A DNA stretch of 64,000 nucleotides from Deltaproteobacteria bacterium (GTDB lineage Bacteria > Myxococcota_A > Polyangia > GCA-2747355), in assembly GCA_020633415.1 (NCBI GenBank), contig JACKDQ010000002.1, forward strand, positions 558,001 to 622,000. The letters run 5' to 3'. Positions 1-7,935 of this stretch are shown here, piece by piece (the first letter of the stretch is position 1; each line of letters starts with the position of its first letter). Below the pieces are notes generated by a model. The model was given only the letters and a program-made list of their open reading frames with translations. It did not search any database and was not told the DNA's origin. The translations under genes and the position numbers were made by a program.

Positions 1-411
1 GTCTTCGATGCCGCCGTCGAGCTCGCTCAGCGTCTGCGCGCACAGCAGCACATCGCGGTCGGACTCGGTACTGGCAACATCGCAGCCGGGGCCAGACTGA
101 AGCTCGCCCGCGGCAATATCGAACAGCACTTCGCCTTCGGCGGTTTTGGCGATGACGGGATCGCGCGCGCCGACGTGTTACAGCGTGGCGCCGAGCGCGG
201 ATTGGCCGCATTGGGAATCGCGCCAGGCCAAGCCCAAGTGGTCGTGATCGGCGATACCACCCGCGACGTCGCTGCCGCCTGTGAGATCGGCGCCGCTAGC
301 ATCGCTGTGTTGACCAGCGGCGCTGATCCTCAAGCGCTGGCCGAATCTGGAGCCACGCTGGTCGTCGACCAACTCGACGATCCGCGCGTCGACGCGCTCT
401 TTGCCGACTAG
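1..411 (+). CDS. HAD-superfamily hydrolase, C-terminal part (5' end outside window)
   Basis: The reading frame is open from base 1 to the stop at 409-411, so only the last 136 residues are present. Visible are the stretch VGLGTGNIAAGARLKL (matching the HAD motif II region, where a Thr or Ser precedes a helix) and VVVIGDTTRDVAAA, the acidic motif IV that holds Mg2+. The layout resembles phosphoglycolate phosphatase-like members, which hydrolyse small phosphorylated metabolites in the cytoplasm. The nucleophile DxD motif lies upstream of the window, so substrate class cannot be judged. It converges on the frameshifted lipoprotein gene on the other strand, with adjacent ends at 411/412. Confidence 0.8.
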   Translation, partial: VFDAAVELAQRLRAQQHIAVGLGTGNIAAGARLKLARGNIEQHFAFGGFGDDGIARADVLQRGAERGLAALGIAPGQAQVVVIGDTTRDVAAACEIGAASIAVLTSGADPQALAESGATLVVDQLDDPRVDALFAD

Positions 412-819
412 CTAGCGCCGTTGTCGCCTACGCCAACGCGAGACCAGCACCAACATCCAAACGATGCTCCTCGCCCACGTGGCCGAGCGGGTCGCGCCGC
501 CAACGCCACAACCGATCTGATTGGTCGAAGAAACATCGCCCTGGGTGCCGGCGATCTCGATCTCGGCGCGCTGCTCTCCAACGCGGGCCGTCAACGTCGC
601 GCGCTCGTCGCCTTGGTAGACGTAGTAGTACAAGTCACCACTCGAGAACTCCTCGACACCGTCAACTTCCCAGCGGTAGTCGACGCCATAAAGCTGCTCA
701 CCCGCGCGGGTAAATGCCTGAGCAAGCACCACACAGTAGGTACCGTGTCGATGTCCAGGGTCATCGAACAGTGCGATCCGAGGAGCGCAACCACCAGCCG
801 GAGACATCGCGCGGCTCAC
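412..819 (-). CDS. Distal fragment of a frameshifted lipoprotein, with a C-terminal membrane anchor
   Basis: This frame (GTG at 819) has no start signal of its own and is entered by stop codons just upstream, while the lipoprotein frame of 761-1000 ends inside it. The two read as one protein if one extra base is removed around 775-800. The product is beta-rich (GVDYRWEVDG, GDLYYYVYQGD) and ends with IGCGVGGATR, a hydrophobic stretch (IVWMLVLV) and RWRRRQRR, a Cys/helix/Arg tail like MYXO-CTERM sorting tails. No known enzymatic motif is seen. A dense reading frame on the opposite strand (421-996) has no signal sequence and is judged to be a shadow. Confidence 0.5.
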   Translation of the reverse strand: MSRAMSPAGGCAPRIALFDDPGHRHGTYCVVLAQAFTRAGEQLYGVDYRWEVDGVEEFSSGDLYYYVYQGDERATLTARVGEQRAEIEIAGTQGDVSSTNQIGCGVGGATRSATWARSIVWMLVLVSRWRRRQRR

Positions 820-1000
820 TCGAGCGCGCGTAGATTCTCACTTGCGTCCCCTGTACAGAGGGCAGCTGCAGCTGCCCGTGTTGCGCGGCAAAGGGCGAGA
901 AATCTAACGCCAGATCGACATCGTCCTCGAGATGAATACTGCTGCCGCAGCCGACTTGGCACAGCAAGAGGGCCGCAACCAAGCATCGTACCGTAAGCAT
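761..1000 (-). CDS. Proximal fragment of the same frameshifted lipoprotein
   Basis: The N-terminus MLTVRCLVAALLLCQVGC is a lipoprotein signal peptide with lipobox CQVGC, predicting an acylated Cys18 and export. The frame continues through VRIYARSSEPRDVSGWW and then hits a stop at 761-763, just where the +1 frame of 412-819 takes over with RIALFDDPGH. The simplest reading is a single envelope lipoprotein of about 190 residues interrupted by a one-base insertion, either a real pseudogene or a sequencing error. The function is unknown. Confidence 0.5.
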   Translation of the reverse strand: MLTVRCLVAALLLCQVGCGSSIHLEDDVDLALDFSPFAAQHGQLQLPSVQGTQVRIYARSSEPRDVSGWWLRSSDRTVR

Positions 1001-1096
1001 GGGCGCTCCGACCTAGCGCACTGGGTGGCGCTCCCCCCACCTACGCAGACACGCGGGGCGCGGGCCACAACGCGAAAAAGGAAAGAACGGCAGAGA

Positions 1097-1834
1097 TCAG
1101 TCGATCGATGTTAACGGTGCGTTCGCACTCATCAAAGCCTGCATGCCTTCGACCAATTGGCGGTGAAAGGCCTCGACCTGCTCTTCTTCCTGATAGGGGT
1201 CATGAGCGGGCGGAGTGAAAGGCGGAGCGATGTAGTGGTCGAGCTTGACCGGGCGCGGCAGCGGCGAGCCACGGTGTCCCCAAGCTAGCGGCAGCGGCAA
1301 TTTGAAGCGGCGGTAGACCGCTTGCGTCCAAGGCATTTGCATTACGGTGTAGATATCGTCGGCGGCTGGGCAGGCGGCCAGTAGCACCGGGACACCCGTG
1401 CGCAAGGCCAAGCGAGCAAATCCCAGTCGGTCCGCCCACGACACACGGTAGCGCTCCGCTTCAGGCCGAATCGCTTCGCGCATGCCACCCGGCGCCAAGA
1501 AAACCATCTGCCCCTCGCGCAGCAATCGTGCGCCGGCCTGCGGCGAAGCCGGCGTCATGTTCGCATCGCGAACGAGGTCGCCGATCAGCGGCAGCTGAAA
1601 CAGTCGGTCATGGGCTAACCCCGCGGGAATCCGCCCGGTCTCCTCGAAGATTGCCAGCGCCAACAAGAAGCCATCGTAAGACGCAAGGCTGTGGTTGACC
1701 GCGACCAGCACGCCACCCTCTCTTGGAACGTGCTCGAGCCCGTGCACTTCATGTCGATGGTAACGCCGCAACGGTCGCAATACGCGCGCGACAGCGTCGA
1801 TCACTAAGGGCAAGTCGGCGGTGGACTGCGTCAT
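1097..1834 (-). CDS. Lysophospholipid acyltransferase family protein (MGAT/TMEM68-like)
   Basis: 245 residues. The acyl-acceptor motif is NHSLASYDG (His48...Asp54, HX5D rather than the classic HX4D of PlsC), followed by a PGGMREA block (residues 115-121) and the GFARLALRTGVPVLL segment typical of the diacylglycerol/monoacylglycerol acyltransferase-like LPLAT branch. Members transfer acyl chains to glycerol or lysolipid hydroxyls at the inner membrane. No strong transmembrane helix is present, so it is probably membrane-associated. It stands alone: the upstream gene on the same strand ends 130 bases away in the opposite sense of an operon. Exact acyl acceptor cannot be told. Confidence 0.8.
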   Translation of the reverse strand: MTQSTADLPLVIDAVARVLRPLRRYHRHEVHGLEHVPREGGVLVAVNHSLASYDGFLLALAIFEETGRIPAGLAHDRLFQLPLIGDLVRDANMTPASPQAGARLLREGQMVFLAPGGMREAIRPEAERYRVSWADRLGFARLALRTGVPVLLAACPAADDIYTVMQMPWTQAVYRRFKLPLPLAWGHRGSPLPRPVKLDHYIAPPFTPPAHDPYQEEEQVEAFHRQLVEGMQALMSANAPLTSID

Positions 1835-1913
1835 CGATAGATGTTTTTAGCACAGTCGCGCCGAACGGCCAGGTCAGTGCCGGCTCAAACTCACGCAGCT
1901 GCTGTGTTCGCGG

Positions 1914-3611
1914 CTAGGGCAGCTGCCGCGCATAAGCGCAAGGATCTGCGCTCTGGCTGGTATCCCAGTTGCGGCAAGCCAGGGCCTGCTGGATGCATTG
2001 GTCCATCACACGGCTCCAGCTCGAGGCGCGCTCAAACGGCAGCGCCAAGTAGGCATCGAGCGCGCTCTTGCCGTCCCGGCGATAGGTCAAGTCGTAGGGA
2101 TTTGCCCCCCAAAACAACGCCATGCCGAGCGTGCGCTGACCGCGCGAGCTAACCTTGTGCGCCTCGATCACAAACGGGCTCTCGATCGTGGCGTCGCCGA
2201 GCTGAGCGCCACGCGCTTCGAACGAGCTCAGCTGGCGATACTGCCCGTCGTATTGCAGGGTTGACCCGCCACAGGCCGCCCATTTTGACGCGATATGCGG
2301 GCGACCGATGATGTCCAACACGCGGAGCGCCGCGCGCCGCGTCTCATTCGAAAGCCCGAGCGATACCTCGGTTGGCGCGAACTCAGCGCGCGGTTGGCAA
2401 CTCGCCGGAAAACGCGAGGCCACCAACTGATTGCCAGCAAACACCTCGAACAGCGCCACCATATCGCTGGAAAAATCGGCTGCGCCGATCACGCGCCCGG
2501 CCCCTTCGCCGGGCTCCGGCAGGTACAGACCTGCCCGCTCGGCCGCCGCACGGTCGACGGCCGCAGCTTCTAAACAGCTCAAGCCGGCGGGACGATCGCG
2601 CAGCAGCGCACGGCTAAAGTCGCCGATCGCATCGACCAGCGGTTGGCTCTTGCGGAGATCGACGGCAAACGCCGACACGGTCTGGCCGACATAAGCACGA
2701 TCGTGCGTGCTCACCCCTTCGACATAGGAACGGACGTAGTCGGCGACCACTTCGCGAACGATCGTTTTCGGCTCGTAGCGGGTGTGATCCTGTGCGACCG
2801 CGCGCAGCGCCGAATAGGGATGGCCAGCGTTGGGGACGATCTCTTGCGAAGCGACCATGTAGTCTGCGGAATCGGCAAGGCTCGCCATCACTTCGGCCTG
2901 CCCCAACCGACAAGCATCGAACTGTACAACGTCGATCTTGCGACTGAGATGAGCGCCATCAAGCCCCGCGGTAGCCCGGATCTCGTTGGCGATCACCGCC
3001 GAAGCATTGCGCAGCGCCGTCGACAAACCGTCGAGCGACATCGCACGCTTCGTCGTCGCATCGTGAGCAATGCCATGCCAACCATCGCCGTGCCCGGTGA
3101 CGATCACCCAATAGCGGCGCGCGGGAAAGCGTCTGATCCCCGCGACCAAGAAATCTTCGAGCACCTGGGGATCGCTGGTATCGGTCTCACCGAGCAGCAG
3201 CGCACCAGCCTCACCGGCACGCTCACGCGCCGGATGCATTTGCTGTTCGCGGTAGACCACAAAACGCTCACTCTGCCGCGAGACGTCGCGTTGATCGCGC
3301 TGATAATCGGCATAGTCGCGCTGCATCATGATCCGAAACAGCGCGCTCCCCCCCAGACCTTGACGAATCTCCTCGGCGTCCTCGTCAAACGCCGCCACCA
3401 GCCGAGTGTCCTTGTCGTCGTTGGCGGCGAAGATCAGCAGCGTCCAATCCGCTGGCCATTCGGGGCCAAGGCCGGCCTCGGTCGTGCCCTGCTGCGCGGG
3501 TTCGCACTTGCCTTGGCAACGCCCTTGTTGATTACCGTCTGGCAGCGGCGGCGCACAGGCCACCGCGCCACACAGCAGTCCAACCACGGCAACTTTGGCT
3601 AGCGTGCGCAT
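1914..3611 (-). CDS. Clostripain-like (C11 family) cysteine protease lipoprotein
   Basis: 565 residues from the ATG at 3611, chosen because it overlaps the stop of the upstream gene as TAATG; an in-frame start 12 bases earlier is possible. MRTLAKVAVVGLLCGAVAC is a lipoprotein signal with acylated Cys19. The clan CD dyad is visible: His174 in VTGHGDGWHG and Cys234 in VVQFDACRLGQAEV, followed by the SQEIVPNAGHPY substrate-pocket region seen in clostripain and related C11 peptidases. These cleave after Arg or Lys and often self-process. Here it would sit on the envelope or cell surface. Translational coupling to the transglutaminase-like lipoprotein suggests that the two act together. Confidence 0.85.
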   Translation of the reverse strand: MRTLAKVAVVGLLCGAVACAPPLPDGNQQGRCQGKCEPAQQGTTEAGLGPEWPADWTLLIFAANDDKDTRLVAAFDEDAEEIRQGLGGSALFRIMMQRDYADYQRDQRDVSRQSERFVVYREQQMHPARERAGEAGALLLGETDTSDPQVLEDFLVAGIRRFPARRYWVIVTGHGDGWHGIAHDATTKRAMSLDGLSTALRNASAVIANEIRATAGLDGAHLSRKIDVVQFDACRLGQAEVMASLADSADYMVASQEIVPNAGHPYSALRAVAQDHTRYEPKTIVREVVADYVRSYVEGVSTHDRAYVGQTVSAFAVDLRKSQPLVDAIGDFSRALLRDRPAGLSCLEAAAVDRAAAERAGLYLPEPGEGAGRVIGAADFSSDMVALFEVFAGNQLVASRFPASCQPRAEFAPTEVSLGLSNETRRAALRVLDIIGRPHIASKWAACGGSTLQYDGQYRQLSSFEARGAQLGDATIESPFVIEAHKVSSRGQRTLGMALFWGANPYDLTYRRDGKSALDAYLALPFERASSWSRVMDQCIQQALACRNWDTSQSADPCAYARQLP

Positions 3612-5956
3612 TAGAACGTGCACACCTTGAGCACGTAGTCGTGAGCGCTACCTTGGGCACCCTTGGCGTCCTGGCAACAGTCACCGTAGCCGGGGCAAGA
3701 GCTGTCACACCAACAGCTCGTCGAGCCGACGGTGACTTTCTTGCCGCACTGATCTTGGCAAATGTTAGCTTCGGGCTCGGGATCCGGCACAGGCTCACCG
3801 CCGTCACGCTCGAGCTGAGCGACGACCGTGAACCGCGCGGTCGAATAGCCATCGGCGGCCTTGAAGCGCTTGACCCACAGCTCGACCTTGCGCTGCTCAC
3901 CCGCAGAAAAGCCGACGTCATCGAACGTACACGAGTCCAACTTCGTCTCGGGTGCGCGATTTTGCGAGGAGCAAGTCTTGCTCTGCAGCTCGCCGTTGAC
4001 CAGCACCTTGGCTTGGACCGTATCGATATCCGCGTCACCGTCGAGCGAATGCACCGCCAAGACCAGTTTGCCCTTGCTGTCTTCGGGCAGCGTGATCTCA
4101 TAGCGATTGCGGCTGCTGCCGACGTACTGCTTGTCGGTCATCCCCTCCCAGCTCTTCGAGCCGCGGCGGATCTGCAGCTTGATCACCTGCTTAACCGGCG
4201 CCACCGGATTGCAGGTCGACGGTTTGTTGGCGCAGGCCAATAGCGCGCGAACCTTGGAATAGGCCAGGTGCGGGTTGTCCGACGTGCCACCCAAGTCGTC
4301 GTTTTGCTCGTAGGCGCTCTTGGCCTTGATGCCCATCCAGAGGAAATCCGGGTGCAGCTTCTTGCTATCTTCCCAGGTGTAGCTTGGGTTCTTGATCCAC
4401 TCGCCACCGAGAATGCGGTTCATCCCGTCGAGCTCGAGCACGTAGTTCAGCGTCGTCGCATCGGGGGAAACACCGCGCTGATCAGCGCGCTTGAGCATCG
4501 CCGAGGCCGACACGCCGTCGGAGATCATCCAGTAGCGCGTTTTGACGCGAGCAAAGCGCACAGCGTTTTCGTTGTATTTGTAGGTCTTTGCCGTCGCGGC
4601 GCCAGCGTCGGCCACACCGGCATCGGACGTCGACGTCGCCGTCGGGTTGCACACAGCGTCAACCGACTGGCCCGTGACCCAAGCCGTGGCCTCACAAGCG
4701 CGCTCGGTAACGGTGTGCTCGAGTACTTGGTACTGAACGAGCGGGAAATTCCAGACCTCGTAGTCGTAGTTGTGGTCGATCACGAAGGCCAACTTCTTGA
4801 CCTCGCTCTCGCCCGAGAGCGGCTTTTTCCCCTGACGCAACAACCCTTGCACGGCGATATGGAAGGTACCGGGATTGATGTCGCGACAGTCGGCATCCTC
4901 GTCGGTGATGCGGCCGTCGTCGTCGCGCTTGATCTCGTCGGGGCGCTTTTCGCAGCGATTGCCGGAAAAGGTGGAGGTATCGCCGAAATAGAGTTCACTC
5001 ATCAGCGCTTCGATATCGCCCATGCGAAACAGCACACAGCCGGCCGTCTCGTCTTTATCGCACTCGGTGACTTTGCCATCGATCAGCTTGATCCGTACGT
5101 CGCGCTTGGGATAGCCGTAGGTTTTGCCGTCAGCATCGGTGAACCGCTCGGTCGTCGAGTAGGAAGCCCAGCCGTTGCAGTGGCCCCACCAACCCTCGGG
5201 GTCGACCGACTGATACTGACCGTGGTTTTCCATCTCCCACTTGGTCACCGGGCCGATGACCTTGACCAGCTCGCGCTTGACGGCCAAGTCTTCGGCAGGC
5301 CAGTTGCCGACGTTCTCGCCGTTGTCGCGCTTCTCACGCCAGGCGCGCCAATCCTTGATGTCCCAGCTCAGACACTTTTTGACCTTCGTCGCATTTTCAC
5401 CTTCGCCGACGGTCTCCTCGATCGTCTTGCCGCGACAGCTGACGTCGATCAGCTTGCCGCTATCGACTTGGCCTTGGTGCGTGTAGAGCAGGTCATATTT
5501 TTCCGCGGCCGAGAGCGTTTCCGGGCTCTCGAGGTTTTCGCGCGCTTGCTCGGATCCGGGAACCCAACGCCAAGCGATGCCGTTGCGGTATTGAGGCCAC
5601 CACTGCGAGGGGAACACCGGATGATCGGCTTGATAGCTCTTTCCTGAGCCACCTTCGTACTCGGGCTCGAGAAAGGTCATCGTCTCGCTATCGCCCAGCG
5701 CGGGATGCAACCGATGCGGCTGATTGGCAGCATCGATCGCCCAGCGGCCGTCGTTTTTCGGCACCGCCACGGCGTGAGCGCCCAAGTTGGGCTCGGCGAA
5801 ACTGTGCGCGCGGTACTGGAACAATCCCGCGATCGTGAAGTCATCATCGCCGTAGGCCTCGCCCTTGCCGCGTCCGCGACTGGCTTGGTCTGGCTCGACG
5901 ACCCCACAGGACGCGACTAGCGCCAGGATGCTGATCGATAACAAGCTGCGTCTCAT
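3611..5956 (-). CDS. Transglutaminase-elicitor-like lipoprotein with C-terminal somatomedin-B-like domain
   Basis: 781 residues. Signal peptide MRRSLLSISILALVASC gives lipidated Cys17. The middle carries the landmarks of the transglutaminase elicitor family: GWWGHCNGWA (candidate nucleophile Cys260), FVIDHNYDYEVWNFPLVQY (candidate His395), GGEW (517-520) and HPDFLW (535-540). A beta-rich region (about 580-730) follows, then a Cys-dense tail from ICQDQC through CWCDSSCPGYGDCCQD, a somatomedin-B-like disulfide knot better known from animal proteins. Family knowledge suggests acyl transfer or isopeptide chemistry on glutamine side chains, on the cell surface. It is the first gene of a two-gene unit with the clostripain-like protease (TAATG overlap). 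Confidence 0.75.
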   Translation of the reverse strand: MRRSLLSISILALVASCGVVEPDQASRGRGKGEAYGDDDFTIAGLFQYRAHSFAEPNLGAHAVAVPKNDGRWAIDAANQPHRLHPALGDSETMTFLEPEYEGGSGKSYQADHPVFPSQWWPQYRNGIAWRWVPGSEQARENLESPETLSAAEKYDLLYTHQGQVDSGKLIDVSCRGKTIEETVGEGENATKVKKCLSWDIKDWRAWREKRDNGENVGNWPAEDLAVKRELVKVIGPVTKWEMENHGQYQSVDPEGWWGHCNGWASYSTTERFTDADGKTYGYPKRDVRIKLIDGKVTECDKDETAGCVLFRMGDIEALMSELYFGDTSTFSGNRCEKRPDEIKRDDDGRITDEDADCRDINPGTFHIAVQGLLRQGKKPLSGESEVKKLAFVIDHNYDYEVWNFPLVQYQVLEHTVTERACEATAWVTGQSVDAVCNPTATSTSDAGVADAGAATAKTYKYNENAVRFARVKTRYWMISDGVSASAMLKRADQRGVSPDATTLNYVLELDGMNRILGGEWIKNPSYTWEDSKKLHPDFLWMGIKAKSAYEQNDDLGGTSDNPHLAYSKVRALLACANKPSTCNPVAPVKQVIKLQIRRGSKSWEGMTDKQYVGSSRNRYEITLPEDSKGKLVLAVHSLDGDADIDTVQAKVLVNGELQSKTCSSQNRAPETKLDSCTFDDVGFSAGEQRKVELWVKRFKAADGYSTARFTVVAQLERDGGEPVPDPEPEANICQDQCGKKVTVGSTSCWCDSSCPGYGDCCQDAKGAQGSAHDYVLKVCTF

Positions 5957-6486
5957 GGTGCCCCCCGATATTCAGGCAAACGAAGTCCTTGCAGCAGTAC
6001 ACAAAGCATCTTTAGGGCCAAGATCACGAGCGGCCCGATCTCGAAGGGTTAGTCGAGGATTTGTCAGCCTTGCCCTCGATAACCGGATGATGTCTGGCAG
6101 CCTGGCTGATGGAGTTGTTGCCGAACGCCGGTCAAAGGGGGGCCCAAAGGGATCGCCCAAAGGGGACAGTTCTAATGGATGGTTAAATCGACCGGTTTAA
6201 CCATCCATTAGAACTGTCCCCTTTGACCGCGTCTGGTGACTAATGACATGCGAACAGCCCCTGGGTTGTGGGGACCGGGAGGCCCGGGGCTTCAGGCGTG
6301 GTTCCTTCCGTGATTTCAACGGGTATCAGAATCGCCAGCGCCATCTTTGGCCCGCTGCCGTTAGCACGCCCGGGTCGATGCTCACCAGCAAACGCCGGAA
6401 ATTGGACAAATAATCAGCGATTATCAACGCGCCATCTCGGCATGACAGCTGCAACTCGACCGGCCATTGAAGAGAGGAACCCTCCA
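5957..6486. other. 530-bp non-coding stretch between the protease unit and the CARDB gene
   Basis: No credible gene. It contains a cluster of CAAAGGG-type words (6132-6165), a 30-bp perfect inverted repeat (6158-6225, listed separately) and a GC-rich hairpin GCCCCTGGG (6257-6265) / CCCGGGGC (6283-6290). I looked for the conserved core of a cyclic-di-GMP-I riboswitch and did not find it. The palindrome resembles REP/MITE-type elements more than a terminator, as no T-run follows either arm. Confidence 0.6.
6158..6225. repeat. 30-bp perfect inverted repeat with 8-bp spacer (REP/MITE-like palindrome)
   Basis: The left arm at 6158-6187 begins CAAAGGGGACAGTTCTAATG and is exactly complementary to 6196-6225; the spacer 6188-6195 is TCGACCGG. 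The arm sequence starting AAAGGGGACAGTTCT is of the kind found at ends of REP-like elements mobilised by RAYT transposases, but no such transposase is in this window. Partial copies of the CAAAGGG start occur just upstream at 6132 and 6145, suggesting nested or decayed insertions. Confidence 0.75.
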
Positions 6487-7026
6487 ATGGTACGTGCACT
6501 GAGCTTGCTCATTAGCTTGACGTTTGCCGGCTCAGCCTGGGGCGCAGGCTTTGCCGATTTGGTGCTCAGCGACCTAAACGTTAAGTCGATCAGCGGGCTC
6601 GACGTGACCTTCGAGGTCAAGATCTGCAACCGGGGCGATAACGACTCCAAAGTACCCACGGCTACACCGATCAAGGTCGGCGTCTACGAAGCCGCGATCG
6701 ATTCCCCGTCAACGCTCTGCCCACTGCCAAACGGTGCCAAGAGCCCGGACATCTTCAGTGGCATCGTCACGAAATTTGGTGGCCTGAGTTACAACGAGTG
6801 CATGACCACCGATTTCAAGGTGACCTACAGCAAACAAGCAAGCTTCTTTTCTCGGGTTTGGATCAATACCGATTGCTTCGGCGGGGTCAGCGAGCGGACC
6901 GCCGACCGCACGCTGTTCTCCAATAGCCGCGCGACCAGCGTGGACCTTGCGCCAGCCCCTCAACCGCAAGGCAAGCCGGACCTCGAAGCCAAGGCTTTCG
7001 TGCCGACGCAAGTTCTGACCCGGTGA
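6487..7026 (+). CDS. Secreted CARDB-domain protein, N-terminal part (frameshifted)
   Basis: The start at 6487 is chosen over an upstream in-frame codon because it has a ribosome site (AGAGAGGAA) and opens a clean signal peptide, MVRALSLLISLTFAGSAWG. After cleavage comes a CARDB/APHP-type beta-sandwich (ADLVLSDLNVKSISGLDVTFEVKICNRGD). The frame stops at 7024-7026 directly before a second CARDB domain carried in the -1 frame at 7023. One added G in the CCCGG run near 7019-7023 would join the two into a single surface protein of about 460 residues. CARDB domains are adhesion-type modules; no ligand is evident. Confidence 0.65.
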   Translation: MVRALSLLISLTFAGSAWGAGFADLVLSDLNVKSISGLDVTFEVKICNRGDNDSKVPTATPIKVGVYEAAIDSPSTLCPLPNGAKSPDIFSGIVTKFGGLSYNECMTTDFKVTYSKQASFFSRVWINTDCFGGVSERTADRTLFSNSRATSVDLAPAPQPQGKPDLEAKAFVPTQVLTR

Positions 7027-7871
7027 CCTTCTCGGGAGAAGTCTGCAACATCGGCACGGCGGCGGCGTCCAACGTCCGGGCGCTGGTGATCTTTGAAGGC
7101 AGCACGCCGCCCGGACCGACCGACTGCAGTCTCTTGGGAGACAAGACCATCAGTCTTGGATCATTGGCCGTCAATCAGTGCAAGCCAGTCACAGCAAGCG
7201 CGCCTAAGAGCAGCCTGTCGGCCGGCACCAAGTATGCTTATCTGATCGCCGACCCGGGCTGCACCGTCGAAACCGACAATACCAACACCCAGCGCAACGA
7301 CAATATCGATGGCGATAGCTACACCGTTGTCTCGAACAACGGCACAAAGCCGCCCCCCGCAACGCAGTTCGACCTAGAGGTGCGCTCCGTCACGGCGACT
7401 TTCCAAGGCACTCAGCTCGTGGTCAGCGCTAACATCTGCGCCAGCGTAGCGCCGAGTGCCCCGGTGACCGTCGCCGTGGTCTACAACAGCCTCTCGGCGC
7501 CAGCAGCCAGCGCACTCGATACGAGCGAGCAAACGACGCTCGGCAGCGGTTGCACACCGCTCCGCTTCGTCAACGACTTCCCCGAAGCCAGCGGCCAGGC
7601 CTGGGTCATCGTCGATCCCGCGGGCAATCTCGCTAGCGAAGAGGCCGACCTGACCAACAACATCCTCGCCGCCGCCTATCCCGGCAGTGGACCGAACACA
7701 CCGAACACGCCGAACACACCGAACACACCGAACACGCCGAGCACGCCGAGCACGCCGAGCACGCCGCCGATCAGCGGCGGTGGCTGCACCGTCGCTCAAC
7801 CCGGCACGCCCAGCGGCTTGCTGCTGATGCTCGTCGGTCTGGCCCTAATCACTCGCCGTCGCCGGCGCTAG
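7023..7871 (+). CDS. CARDB-domain protein, C-terminal part with MYXO-CTERM-like sorting tail
   Basis: Begins at a GTG overlapping the upstream stop (GTGA), without a signal peptide, and continues the beta-sandwich of the preceding frame (TFSGEVCNIGTAAASNV), then a further CARDB-like domain (FDLEVRSVTATFQGTQL). A Pro/Thr linker of eight 3-residue repeats (PNT x5 then PST x3, DNA 7692-7763) leads to GGGCTVAQPGTPSG, a hydrophobic helix (LLLMLVGLALI) and TRRRRR at the very end. The Cys-helix-Arg tail matches the pattern of MYXO-CTERM anchors used in Myxococcota for surface lipidation after C-terminal processing. Whether it is translated by coupling or is broken depends on the frameshift. Confidence 0.7.
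   Translation: MTFSGEVCNIGTAAASNVRALVIFEGSTPPGPTDCSLLGDKTISLGSLAVNQCKPVTASAPKSSLSAGTKYAYLIADPGCTVETDNTNTQRNDNIDGDSYTVVSNNGTKPPPATQFDLEVRSVTATFQGTQLVVSANICASVAPSAPVTVAVVYNSLSAPAASALDTSEQTTLGSGCTPLRFVNDFPEASGQAWVIVDPAGNLASEEADLTNNILAAAYPGSGPNTPNTPNTPNTPNTPSTPSTPSTPPISGGGCTVAQPGTPSGLLLMLVGLALITRRRRR
7692..7763 (+). repeat. Coding minisatellite: eight 9-bp repeats
   Basis: Eight head-to-tail copies of CCGAACAC(A/G) (five) then CCGAGCACG (three), each encoding Pro-Asn-Thr or Pro-Ser-Thr. They form the linker between the last CARDB domain and the membrane-anchor tail. Such in-frame 9-mers can vary in number by slippage without disrupting the protein. Confidence 0.9.
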
Positions 7872-7935
7872 CCAGACTATCACGCTCCCGACTGGCGAGT
7901 ACCTCTGAGTGAATCGACTCGACCCAAAGTAGCTG

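Noticed and set aside
421..996. Plus-strand frame of 191 codons opposite the frameshifted lipoprotein
   Set aside because: Low-complexity Arg/Ala composition and no signal peptide; the opposite strand has a real lipobox and an anchor tail.
2643..3602. Plus-strand frame opposite the clostripain-like gene
   Set aside because: Antisense shadow; the His/Cys dyad and lipobox are on the minus strand.
4268..5647. Long plus-strand reading frame (459 codons) opposite the transglutaminase-like gene
   Set aside because: No start signal or domain; rich in Val/Leu/Arg as expected for antisense of a GC-rich gene, while the minus strand has signal peptide and family motifs.
6226..6486. Cyclic-di-GMP riboswitch before the CARDB gene
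   Set aside because: The GEMM-I core (GGCAAACC and GACGCAAAGCC-like segments) is absent; only an unspecific GC-rich hairpin is present.
7010..7030. Programmed -1 frameshifting at the CARDB junction
   Set aside because: No slippery heptamer of the X XXY YYZ type and no stable downstream structure seen; a base missing in the sequence is simpler.
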